DNA from: Nitrososphaerota archaeon
GTDB taxonomy: Archaea; Thermoproteota; Bathyarchaeia; Bathyarchaeales; Bathycorpusculaceae
Direction of reading: 5' to 3'
Assembly: GCA_031282985.1 (NCBI GenBank)
Contig: JAITCR010000013.1
Span: forward strand, 1-8,257
DNA length: 8,257 nucleotides
The notes beneath the pieces are model-generated. The model worked only from the letters and a program-made list of their open reading frames with translations. It made no database searches and had not been told where the DNA came from. A program made the position numbers and the translations under genes. Of this stretch, positions 1 through 6,762 are shown piece by piece (positions within the stretch are counted from its first letter, which is position 1; each line of letters begins with the position of its first letter).

Positions 1-44
1 ACCGCGTTTTTTTGCCTCTATAATTATTACACGTTTTTCATCAG

Positions 45-1994
45 ATGTGGGACGCATACCAAAATAACAACCAACACCAATATAATGCTTGCGTCAATAT
101 TAATTCAAGTTGCTATAATTCAGCATACGCCTTTATTCCATGGGTTACAGGACCTGAATCTGCCCATGTCGCATGGAAACGCCAATACGCACTAAGTGGT
201 CTTATGGGCGGCGACTATGGCGGTGCATCTTATGTGGGCTCTGGACTTGGTACTTGGAGTATGGCACCACAAATCATTTTGATGGGTAGAGCTTACCACA
301 CTATTACAAAACCTTCTACAAATGGACCAACTAGCCAAACATACTGGGAATGTTATGATATACGTACTGGTGAAGTGTTCTGGGAAAGACCACTGTACCC
401 TGGCGAAGCAGCACCTAACATTATAGAATGGACCAGTGGACAAGTTGAGGTTAGTGGAGGTGTACTAAAGCCAACTGCGCCAGTGCTTGTATCAATAAGT
501 AATGGCTACTTGAGAAAATATAATCCATTTACTGGAGTTATGTCAGCTAACGTTTCTATTGCTCCTATGACTGGTGCTGGTGGAACTTATTACATGAATG
601 GCTATGTGTTAGGAATTCAGGATCTTGGTGCTGAAGTTGGTTCTGAAAGATATCGATTAATCAACTGGACAGTAGCAGGTAGCTCAGCTAACTTTACTAA
701 CCGTGTAATGGGTAATACAACGTATGAAAGAAGTGCTTTACCTACTGGTCAATTAACTGATTGGAACGTGGGTATAGGTTGTACAGTGGCAAGTATCTCA
801 CAAGGTGGTGTATTAGTTGGAATGAACATGACTGCTTTTGACTTGTATACTGGCCGACAACTTTGGAACAAATATGTCAATGAACCACAATACGGTGGCA
901 CCTCTAACGTGGCAGATCATGGTAAACTAGCGGTAATGAGTGCTAATGGTTACTATTTGGCATTTGATTTAGTAACAGGTAATGAAGTGTGGCGAACTAG
1001 AACGTTAGATTCTCCGTGGGATGCGTCTGGTTTTGGAAGTTACTCTGTGACGACAGCTTATGGTCAGTTGTATTGGATGGCTCAATCAGGAATTTATGCA
1101 ATTGACTGGAATACAGGTGCTATTAATTGGAAGTTTGAAAAAGAAGCACCACCCTTTGAAACACCATATATTGGTAGTGAAGGCCAACCCGTTTACCCAA
1201 CACTCAATGCCGGAATATGTGCTGATGGAAAGATATACGTATACAGTAATGAACACACGCCCGAGGCTCCATTCTATAGAGGACAACCAACTATCTGTAT
1301 TGATGCCTTCACAGGCAAAGAAATATGGTCCGTAGGATTTACCGGTGGTAGTGATATGCGACGTACCGAAGTACAACTAGCTATAGCAGATGGATATCTA
1401 GCAGTGGCAGAACGCGATGGTTATATGTATGTTTTTGGCAAGGGTAAAAGCGAAACTACAGTTTCAGTTTCACAGGCACCTTTTGCGTTAGGTCAGAAGG
1501 CGCTTATAACTGGCACTGTTTTTGACTTGTCTCCTGCTCAAGTTGGTGCTCCATGTGTTTCTAAAGAGTCAGTTGCTGCACAAATGGAACAATACCATAT
1601 AGGAGCACCCGTTGGTGGTGTTTTCAGTGGTGTTATGATGGCTGATGGTACTTATGGTGATGTTATGATGATCGGCGTTCCGGTGTCAATTGATGTAGTT
1701 GATCCAAACGGTAACTGTTACAACATAGGCACGGTTACTTCTGATGGCTACAGCGGTACTTTTAGTTGTGCATGGAAACCAGAAACTCCGGGGGAATACA
1801 CTATTACAGCAACGTTCATGGGTGATGAATCATATGGCAGTTCATTTGCAACTACATACTTAACTGTCCCTGAAGGCTCAACCACAGCAAACGGTAATGG
1901 CACAGACAATACAGTAATATACGCTATCGTCATCGCAACAGTAGCTATGATCGTTACTATGATTGTTTGCTTTTTACTTTTCAGAAAGAAGTAA
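45..1994 (+). CDS. PQQ-type beta-propeller surface protein, C-terminally membrane-anchored; 5' part missing or broken
   Basis: Probably an extracellular protein held to the cell membrane by its C-terminus; ligand or enzymatic role unknown. Repeats of the PQQ-propeller type (hydrophobic-D-x-x-TG-x-x-x-W) occur near residues 104-113, 265-274, 307-316, 353-362 and 419-428. They are followed by an Ig-like beta domain at about 467-608 (DPNG, then PGEYTITATF), a Gly/Asn/Thr linker at 609-622, a hydrophobic helix at about 623-646 and the charged end FRKK. The N-terminus is abnormal. Family members usually begin with a signal peptide and a further N-terminal domain, but none is present here. The frame is closed by TAA at 21-23, and the ATG at 45 has no ribosome site, so this start is only the first available one. 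The gene either continues upstream in another frame (T7 run at 7-13) or is 5'-truncated. It ends in TAA and a T-rich terminator follows. Family and topology are fairly sure; the start is not. Confidence 0.8.
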   Translation: MWDAYQNNNQHQYNACVNINSSCYNSAYAFIPWVTGPESAHVAWKRQYALSGLMGGDYGGASYVGSGLGTWSMAPQIILMGRAYHTITKPSTNGPTSQTYWECYDIRTGEVFWERPLYPGEAAPNIIEWTSGQVEVSGGVLKPTAPVLVSISNGYLRKYNPFTGVMSANVSIAPMTGAGGTYYMNGYVLGIQDLGAEVGSERYRLINWTVAGSSANFTNRVMGNTTYERSALPTGQLTDWNVGIGCTVASISQGGVLVGMNMTAFDLYTGRQLWNKYVNEPQYGGTSNVADHGKLAVMSANGYYLAFDLVTGNEVWRTRTLDSPWDASGFGSYSVTTAYGQLYWMAQSGIYAIDWNTGAINWKFEKEAPPFETPYIGSEGQPVYPTLNAGICADGKIYVYSNEHTPEAPFYRGQPTICIDAFTGKEIWSVGFTGGSDMRRTEVQLAIADGYLAVAERDGYMYVFGKGKSETTVSVSQAPFALGQKALITGTVFDLSPAQVGAPCVSKESVAAQMEQYHIGAPVGGVFSGVMMADGTYGDVMMIGVPVSIDVVDPNGNCYNIGTVTSDGYSGTFSCAWKPETPGEYTITATFMGDESYGSSFATTYLTVPEGSTTANGNGTDNTVIYAIVIATVAMIVTMIVCFLLFRKK

Positions 1995-2024
1995 ACAAAC
2001 AACCAAAAACCTAAACAACAACCC

Positions 2025-2036
2025 TTTTTCTTTTTT
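2025..2036 (+). terminator. T-rich terminator after the beta-propeller gene
   Basis: Thirty bases after the stop codon the plus strand carries T5-C-T6 (2025-2036), and a further run of Ts lies at 2043-2053. Archaeal RNA polymerase terminates on such tracts without needing a hairpin. The next gene has its own promoter, which fits an end of transcription here. Confidence 0.55.
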
Positions 2037-2154
2037 CAACAGTTTTGTTTTTTCGTATTTATTCAACATGTTTGTTGTGGTAGCGTTTTAGTGTAAGAGA
2101 AAAATTTGTTGGACGTTATATGCAGTCTATTGTTTTTTTAGGAACTAAAACGGT

Positions 2155-2167
2155 AACTTTTAAAAAT
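2155..2167 (+). promoter_or_regulatory. Putative TATA box of the winged-helix gene
   Basis: The A/T-rich run AACTTTTAAAAAT is centred about 32 bases before the GTG at 2193. With the usual 22-27 bp from TATA box to transcription start, the transcript would begin almost at the start codon, giving a leaderless or very short-leader mRNA. This rests on sequence resemblance only. Confidence 0.4.
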
Positions 2168-2192
2168 AGAAAGGTGTCTTAATCGTGTAAAA

Positions 2193-2678
2193 GTGATACA
2201 TGTGTCTGAACGTTTACATCCTTATGTAATATTTCTTCCTGCTGAAAAGAAGGACAAAATTCTTTCAGCTATTTTCGGTTCAAAAGGCGGTGTAGACATT
2301 CTGCGTTACAGTTTAAAGCAAGGCATAAGCAAAAGTCTATACCAAAAAGATCTCGTAGCAAAATTAAACTATTCAAATAAAACTGTAATAGAAAACCTAA
2401 AAACCCTAACAACTCTGTGTGTTCTTAATGAGCGTATGGAAAAAAACGAAAAAGATGGCAGAATCACTTGGATAAAAACATATCAACTAACAACAATCGG
2501 CCGCTGGTTTGCTCTACTGCTAGCTGAAGAAGAACTAACCGAAGGAGAAAAAACCGAAATCCTGCAAAGCCTTTTCCGCACTTACCTAAAACAAACAAAA
2601 CGACTAGCCGAAGAACTATGTATCGACAAAAAGAAACTTGAAGAAACCTTCCGAGAAGAAATGAAAAACACCCAATAA
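2193..2678 (+). CDS. Winged helix-turn-helix DNA-binding protein
   Basis: A 161-residue, probably cytoplasmic regulator of the archaeal winged-helix type. The N-terminal part contains a helix at about 19-28 (EKKDKILSAI), then the DNA-binding fold: helix 1 at about 32-43, helix 2 at about 48-58 (LYQKDLVAKLNY), a recognition helix at about 61-75 (NKTVIENLKTL) and a beta wing at about 79-101 ending in YQLTTIGRWF. The C-terminal 55 residues are charged and helical (EEELTEGEK, then KRLAEELCIDKKKLEETF) and could mediate dimerisation. The start is GTG; no ATG is available in frame, and a weak AAGGTG site lies about 17 bases upstream. The gene shares direction with tbp, from which it was about 120 bp away before mobile elements entered. 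Its target is unknown. An ArsR-like or MarR-like assignment would be a guess. Confidence 0.75.
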   Translation: MIHVSERLHPYVIFLPAEKKDKILSAIFGSKGGVDILRYSLKQGISKSLYQKDLVAKLNYSNKTVIENLKTLTTLCVLNERMEKNEKDGRITWIKTYQLTTIGRWFALLLAEEELTEGEKTEILQSLFRTYLKQTKRLAEELCIDKKKLEETFREEMKNTQ

Positions 2679-2718
2679 CCCCTTAAGTCATTAAATTATC
2701 CTGCTCATTTATTCATAA

Positions 2719-2857
2719 GGCAGCCTCCGGAAACCTCTTAACTATCAAGGGTATAATGTGTAGTAAAGGTAAAGTAGGGAAGTTTGTATGGGTAACTGCT
2801 GCATTTATTTTGTTTTTATCGGTTTGAAGCGTAAAACGTGAGTTTCCGGAGGTTGCC
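2719..2857. mobile_element. 139-bp MITE-like element with 16-bp inverted ends and ATAA target duplication
   Basis: The left end GGCAGCCTCCGGAAAC (2719-2734) and the right end GTTTCCGGAGGTTGCC (2842-2857) are inverted repeats matching at 15 of 16 positions. Immediately outside them is the same tetranucleotide ATAA, at 2715-2718 and 2858-2861, as expected of a target-site duplication. The 107 bp between the ends contain no credible gene; the longest start-to-stop reading I noticed is 17 codons (2788-2841). The GC-rich ends contrast with the AT-rich surroundings. This architecture fits a miniature inverted-repeat transposable element moved in trans by a DDE transposase encoded elsewhere. A 4-bp duplication occurs in several IS families, including the IS5 group, but the family cannot be assigned from the ends alone. 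Confidence 0.7.
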
Positions 2858-2874
2858 ATAAATAGCATCAATAT

Positions 2875-2893
2875 TACTCTGACTAAATTATAA
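2875..2893 (+). repeat. Left terminal inverted repeat of IS-A (with TA)
   Basis: Nineteen bases including the flanking TA, paired with 4052-4070 in inverted orientation at 17 of 19 positions. The inner part, AAATTATAAATAAG, may double as the TATA box of the transposase gene, which starts about 35-45 bp downstream. Confidence 0.85.
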
Positions 2894-4068
2894 ATAAGTG
2901 TTGGTTGTGTCTTACTGTTGAGGTATAGCCATGAATAAGAAGTACACAGTCAAGTTAACTAAAGATGAACGTACAACTATTTTTACGACACTAAATGAAG
3001 AAAAAATTTCTAAAACCGTTAAAAACCGTTGTCACATACTACTACTTGCAGATACACAAACAGGAAAAAATCTAACCCAAAACGAAATTGCCACCAAACA
3101 CCAAATCTCAAACGTATGCATCCACAAAACAATCAAAAACTACCACCAACACGGACTACAATACGCTTTACGCCGCAGAACACACAAAACCCCACCAAGA
3201 AAACCCATAGTAAACGGCGAAGACGAAGCAAGAATAATCACCCTAGCCTGCAGCAAACCACCCACAGGATATGCACGATGGACTCTACGATTACTCACAA
3301 AAAACATAGTTGAACAACAAATCATGCCCTCCATCGGACGTGAGACAGTGCGAAAAACTTTAAAAAAACACGATATAAACCTCACCTAAAAAAACAATGG
3401 TGCATACCACCAAATACGCTGGCGAATTTGTAGCTCGTATGGAAGATATTCTTGAAACCTGCGCACTGTCATATGATTCTAAAATTACTTTGGTTTGTAT
3501 GGATGAAAAACCTGCTATTTCATAGTAAATACGCAAGAGTCCATTTTCATATCTGATGGTCATCTTTTGCTTGAGGATTGCTTGTATAGGTGTGAGGGGT
3601 CGGCAGTATCTTTATGTTTGTTGAGTCTCTTGGAGGTTGGAGGCATACTGAGGCGTTGAGGTGTCGTGCCAAGCTTGATTGGGTATATCAAATTGAGCGG
3701 TTACTTTTGGAATTTTATTCAGAAGCGGAGAAGGTGCGTTTGGTTGTGGATAATTTGAATGCTCACAATGTTGGTTCTTTGTGTGAGGTTTTTTGTGCTG
3801 AGAAGGTACGTAGTTTGGCTAAACGGTTAGAAATCCCTTACACTCCTAAGTATGGTAGTTGGTTTAATGTTGCTGAGTGTGAGTTGAGTGCTTTGAGCAG
3901 GCAGTGTTTGGATAAAAGGATTCCAAATATTGAAGTCCTCAATACACAATTGACAGCTTGGGAAAAAGATCGAAATAATGAAGTTAAACAGGTAAATTGG
4001 CACTTTACCACAAAACAAGCAAGAGGAAAACTAAAACATTTATACCCTAACTTATAATGTGGTCAGAG
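2877..4068 (+). mobile_element. IS630-family insertion sequence (IS-A), decayed copy, 1192 bp
   Basis: The element encloses a broken IS630-type transposase and has matching inverted ends next to TA dinucleotides. The left end reads TACTCTGACTAAATTATAA (2875-2893); the reverse complement of 4052-4070 reads TACTCTGACCACATTATAA, 17 of 19 identical. The match stops exactly at TA on both sides (2875-2876 and 4069-4070), as expected for IS630/Tc1-mariner elements, which insert at and duplicate TA. The length is typical of the family. It lies 17 bp beyond the MITE on its left (2858-2874), and its right end is about 10 bp from the tbp TATA box. Confidence 0.88.
2931..4057 (+). pseudogene. IS630-family transposase, frameshifted (IS-A)
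   Basis: It starts at ATG 2931 behind a good ribosome site (GAGGT at 2920-2924). The transposase can be followed through five segments in changing frames. (1) 2931-3386: the helix-turn-helix N-terminus, through ACSKPPTGYARWTLRLL to VRKTLKKHDINL. (2) 3386-3412: LKKQWCIPP. (3) 3412-3525: YAGEFVARMEDI to LVCMDEKP, carrying the first catalytic Asp. (4) About 3519-3605: VNTQESIFISDGHLLLEDC. (5) About 3605-4057: SIFMFVESLGGWRH, then VVDNLNAHN with the second Asp and GSWFNVAECELS with the catalytic Glu. All three DDE residues are still readable, but in different frames, with stops at 3387 and 3523. It cannot make one protein without at least four frame changes, so this copy is almost certainly inactive. 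The second shift is next to CCACCA, the first at an A7 run, the last at a G4 run. Confidence 0.88.
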
Positions 4069-4070
4069 TA
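4052..4070 (-). repeat. Right terminal inverted repeat of IS-A (with TA)
   Basis: Inverted partner of 2875-2893 (17 of 19 identical). The transposase stop codon (4055-4057) lies inside this repeat. The terminal TA (4069-4070) begins the host sequence leading into the tbp promoter. Confidence 0.85.
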
Positions 4071-4076
4071 TAGATG

Positions 4077-4087
4077 TATTTATAAAG
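4077..4087 (+). promoter_or_regulatory. Probable TATA box of tbp, next to the IS-A end
   Basis: The run GTATTTATAAAG (4076-4087) is a good archaeal TATA element. A second A/T-rich stretch, TTTATAACC, follows at 4088-4096. Transcription would begin at about 4105-4115, giving a leader of roughly 25-30 nt that includes the GGAGG site. The end of IS-A at 4068 lies just outside the expected TFB recognition element, so the core promoter survived but everything upstream of it is now IS sequence. Confidence 0.55.
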
Positions 4088-4125
4088 TTTATAACCATAA
4101 AAAGGGCATAAGCGGAGTAACAGAC

Positions 4126-4130
4126 GGAGG
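4126..4130 (+). promoter_or_regulatory. tbp: Ribosome binding site that fixes the tbp start at GTG 4138
   Basis: GGAGG lies 7 bases before the GTG at 4138, ideal spacing. It decides against the ATG at 4057, which is in the same frame but inside the IS-A terminal repeat and without a ribosome site. The ATG at 4136 overlaps the GTG but is out of frame. Confidence 0.85.
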
Positions 4131-4137
4131 GAAACAT

Positions 4138-4701
4138 GTGCCGCAAGTTAAAGCAACTATAAGTATAGAAAATGTTGTAGCTTCTGCAACGTTAACCCAG
4201 AAAGTTGACCTTAACTCTGTTGTAAAAGGTTGTCCCAACGTAGAATACAACCCTTCAAAGTTTCCAGGACTAGTTTTCCGTTTGAAACGCCCTAAAACTA
4301 CAACATTAATTTTCAGTTCTGGAAAAATGGTCTGCACAGGTGCTAAATCAACAAAAGAAGCCCGACGTGCCGTAATAAACGTAATTAAAGAACTGAAGAA
4401 AAGCGGAATAATTATTATAAGTAAACCAGACCTCAAAATTCAAAATATTGTTGCCTCTGGGATCTTAGGTGGTATGGCGGATCTTGAAAAAGCTGCTGAT
4501 ATGCTGAAAAAGAATGCTATGTATGAACCTGAACAGTTTCCAGGTTTAATTTATCGTATGGAAAATCCCAAAGTGGTCATTTTACTGTTTGCAAGTGGAA
4601 AATTGGTCTGTACAGGTGCTAAGAACGAAGAAGATGTCTATGTTGCCGTAGAAAAACTACATGAGTTACTTGAGCAAACAAATTTTATTGATTATGAGTA
4701 A
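4138..4701 (+). CDS. tbp: TATA-binding protein (TBP), general transcription factor
   Basis: TBP binds TATA boxes and, with TFB, recruits archaeal RNA polymerase. The 187-residue product has the two direct repeats of the saddle fold: repeat 1 at about 4-92 (IENVVASATL, FPGLVFRLKRP, SGKMVCTGAK) and repeat 2 at about 98-181 (IQNIVASGIL, FPGLIYRMENP, SGKLVCTGAK). The four phenylalanines that intercalate into the TATA box are all present, at about F42, F59, F134 and F151. The length is normal for archaeal TBP and the C-terminal tail is short. I chose GTG 4138, giving MPQVKATISIENVV, because it matches the usual family N-terminus and has GGAGG at ideal spacing. Reading from ATG 4057 would add 27 residues, partly from IS sequence. 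It is a single-gene unit with its own promoter, convergent with the hydrolase downstream. Confidence 0.97.
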   Translation: MPQVKATISIENVVASATLTQKVDLNSVVKGCPNVEYNPSKFPGLVFRLKRPKTTTLIFSSGKMVCTGAKSTKEARRAVINVIKELKKSGIIIISKPDLKIQNIVASGILGGMADLEKAADMLKKNAMYEPEQFPGLIYRMENPKVVILLFASGKLVCTGAKNEEDVYVAVEKLHELLEQTNFIDYE

Positions 4702-4743
4702 AAACTTTAACGACCCATTTGTAGTTTTGAAGGGCAATTGTGA

Positions 4744-4777
4744 TGTTTGTTTTTCAAGTTTTTATGTTTTATTGTTT
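4744..4777 (+). terminator. T-rich terminator after tbp
   Basis: Forty-odd bases past the tbp stop the plus strand has repeated T runs (T5 at 4750-4754 and again at 4759-4763, then TTTT at 4767-4770). This is a typical archaeal terminator tract. It overlaps the last codons of the convergent hydrolase gene on the other strand. Confidence 0.5.
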
Positions 4778-5461
4778 CACTTTTGAGATTTGGTAAATTT
4801 TGTTTATTTCAGGAATTAAGCATGCCGTTCTGTGTAACTCTTTTTTTATAAGTTGCTGGAAAGCTTTCTGGTTAGCAGGAAAATTAGTGTGATATGGCAC
4901 AACTAAGGGGGGTTTTGTTAAACGGGCAATTTCAAAGCCGTTCTCAGGGGAGGCATTTTTAGCTATACCTACACTGCAGAAAACTAGATCAAACTTTTCA
5001 TCAAGACCCATTTTAGCTAACTCTGGAAAGGGTAAACTATCGGCGGTGTGATAGATTTTTACGCCGTCTTCACTTGTTATTATGTACGTGTTGGGATATC
5101 TTGCTTCATGATTGCATTTAGCTGCTTTAATTGAGACTTCGCCAACTTTGATGATATCTCCAATGCGTATTACTTGGAGTTTATCAATTGGAATGTGTGG
5201 TTTTAATTGAAAAGCAGATGCAGGATCCGCAATAATTGTGCAGCATGTGTTTTTTTGAACTTCTTTAACAAGACGTGAGTCAAGATGATCATAATGTTCA
5301 TGAGTAAGTAGAATTATGTCAACATTCTTCAGATGCTTCGGTTTAACGTCAACAGGGTCAATAGCAAAAGTTTTAGTTGGTGTTTTTAACAGTATGCCCG
5401 AGTACTGATTAAGCCACTCAAAAAAAACAGTGTTTTTTTCTGGAATTTTCTGTGTTGACAT
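4769..5461 (-). CDS. MBL-fold metal-dependent hydrolase, UlaG-like
   Basis: A 230-residue cytoplasmic protein of the metallo-beta-lactamase fold, in the UlaG-like (COG2220) branch. It has no signal peptide or membrane helix. The metal-binding motif THEHYDH is at 53-59, followed by the third histidine at H118 (CNHEA), the bridging aspartate at D141 (HTAD) and a further histidine at H191 (PYHTNFP). All ligands expected of a two-metal site are present, so it should be catalytically intact. Family members include lactonases, phosphodiesterases and many unassigned hydrolases; the substrate cannot be told from the sequence. The start ATG follows a GAGGAA sequence about 13 bases upstream, rather far, and a TATA-like run at 5484-5496 suggests a short leader. 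The 5' neighbour was the GTPase gene, divergently transcribed, before IS-B came between them. The 3' end faces tbp with 67 bp between stop codons. Confidence 0.9.
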   Translation of the reverse strand: MSTQKIPEKNTVFFEWLNQYSGILLKTPTKTFAIDPVDVKPKHLKNVDIILLTHEHYDHLDSRLVKEVQKNTCCTIIADPASAFQLKPHIPIDKLQVIRIGDIIKVGEVSIKAAKCNHEARYPNTYIITSEDGVKIYHTADSLPFPELAKMGLDEKFDLVFCSVGIAKNASPENGFEIARLTKPPLVVPYHTNFPANQKAFQQLIKKELHRTACLIPEINKIYQISKVKQ

Positions 5462-5483
5462 AACTCTTATTTATTCCTCAAAA

Positions 5484-5496
5484 CTATAATAAATAC
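5484..5496 (-). promoter_or_regulatory. Putative TATA box of the hydrolase gene
   Basis: On the minus strand the run GTATTTATTATAG lies 23-35 bases before the ATG at 5461, the position expected of a TATA box for a leaderless or short-leader transcript. Confidence 0.4.
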
Positions 5497-5497
5497 A

Positions 5498-5779
5498 AGG
5501 GTTTCTAAAAGCAATTACTATTTACTAGCTCTCAAACTTTGATAAAAACAAGGAGTTGACATTATAGTTTTTCAGCAATCTCTTACTCATGTATTCTGAA
5601 TTATCACGTAAAGTTTGGTGTTATAACTAACTTTAGATAATCACATACTCGTGTAGTTTGTGCCAAAAATCAACAACAGCAAATAATTCCGAAATAAACA
5701 ACTATAAACCTCATATAAACTTCAAGTGCGTAGAACAGCTAACGGTATAGCAAAAATTTTTGATGCTGATATGACAGGT
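5498..5779. other. Intergenic stretch without a recognisable gene
   Basis: About 280 bp of AT-rich DNA between the hydrolase promoter and IS-B. Stops are frequent in all frames; the longest start-to-stop reading I noticed is about 14 codons (minus strand near 5562). I see no tRNA-like cloverleaf, no direct-repeat array and no strong hairpin. Several A/T-rich runs could serve as TATA boxes but have no gene to serve. Before the insertion this joined 6791-6887 to form a divergent intergenic region of about 0.4 kb. Confidence 0.6.
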
Positions 5780-6762
5780 TAACTTTTAGTTAACTGTATG
5801 TGTGTTGTGTAGTTGCAGTGTTTGAACCAAGAGGCAATGAGTTCAGGCGTTACACAATCAAGGGCTTGAACTACTGTATCCATCAAAACATCCTCTGTTC
5901 GAGTCTCAAGCTTGCGCAAAATATTTTTCATATACACCCACATAAGCTCAACAGGATTAAAATCCAACGAATACACATACAAAAACAAAACCTTAACCCA
6001 AGCTCACCCAAAACCCCCTACCAACATTGAAGTATGCACCGAAAAATTATCCAACACCACCAATACATCCCCGATTCAAACGCAGGAACAAGACAAACCC
6101 GCAAATACTCCACAAACAACTCTCTATTTAAAGTCCCTCCAAAAACAAAAGCGACTTTTTCCCCACTTAAACAAACAGTAGACACCATAGACTGACGCTT
6201 AAACCGCACATCCTTAATACCCTCATGTACTCTTTGGTTTGATTTAGCCCACCCATAGAGACGAGCATAGGCAAAGTTTATGAAGCTCTCATCAAGAAAA
6301 ACCGAGTTTGCTACTTGTAAGTTAGGTTGGTTTTCGTGCCAGAGTTCTCGCTCTTTTATGACGGAGGGTTTTTCTTGTTCTTTTGGATGGGATGTCTTTT
6401 TTTTAAACGTGTAACCAAGCTTTACAAGTCGTTTGCTGAGAGCTACTGTGCTTATGTGTAGGTTGAATTCTGTGATCAGCTCTTTTAGGGTTATGTCGGG
6501 TGTTGTTTCGATTTTTTGGTTGTTTGATCCGTGGTTTGTTCGCTTGTGAGGGTTTTTCGTCCTTGTGTGCGGGGTTGGGGTTGAATTGAGCCGGTGTTTT
6601 TGTGTAGTTTCCATATTTTTGTGACAGTGCTTTGGCTTATTATTAGCCAGTTTGTGATGTCTTTTTCATTTACGTAGTTTTGTTTATGGTGGATTATTTT
6701 TTTTCTCTAATTTCCTTTGATGTGGGGTTGGGCAATACAAACACCACAACTGCAATGCACAT
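5779..6762 (-). pseudogene. IS630-family transposase, frameshifted (IS-B)
   Basis: Read on the minus strand, the transposase passes through four segments. (1) From a start near 6762 (ATG) or 6744 (GTG): VLPNPTSKEIREKK, ending at an A8 run (plus-strand T8, 6697-6704). (2) IIHHKQNYVNEKDITNWL, ISQSTVTKIWKLHKNTGSIQ, the helix-turn-helix part, ending at an A6 run (T6 at 6512-6517). (3) KIETTPDITLKELITEFNLH through FKKKTSHP to ANSVFLDES, with the first catalytic Asp, and LNRELFVEYL; this segment breaks near 6068. (4) VLVVLDNFSVHTS with the second Asp, an in-frame TGA at 6004-6006, then LDFNPVELMWVYMKN with the catalytic Glu and the C-terminus CVTPELIASWFKHCNY. The DDE residues survive but in different frames, so this copy is almost certainly inactive. 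The best family match in form is the IS630 group with a D-x-NP-x-E motif, unlike IS-A. Confidence 0.88.
5780..5794 (+). repeat. Left terminal inverted repeat of IS-B (with TA)
   Basis: Exact inverted match to 6776-6790. With the base pairs just outside, it reads GTTAAC-TTTTA-GTTAAC, so this end also contains a short direct repeat of GTTAAC. The transposase stop codon (5779-5781, minus strand) overlaps the element boundary. Confidence 0.85.

Noticed and set aside
2788..2841. A 17-codon reading inside the MITE, starting MGNCCIYFVF
   Set aside because: Too short, no family resemblance, and it lies inside a non-autonomous mobile element.
3140..3385. Open frames on the opposite strand and in other frames of the IS-A transposase, including 3029-3313 on the plus strand
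   Set aside because: They overlap clear transposase sequence, have compositionally biased translations (Thr/Asn/Lys-rich) and show no recognisable motif; they follow from the A/C-rich DNA.
6004..6006. The in-frame TGA in the IS-B transposase as a recoded codon (tryptophan, selenocysteine)
   Set aside because: The same gene has three frameshifts, and no host gene in the window contains an internal TGA, so a decay mutation is simpler.
5800..6181. Plus-strand open frames within IS-B
   Set aside because: They are shadows of the minus-strand transposase; the minus-strand reading has the DDE motifs while these are low-complexity.
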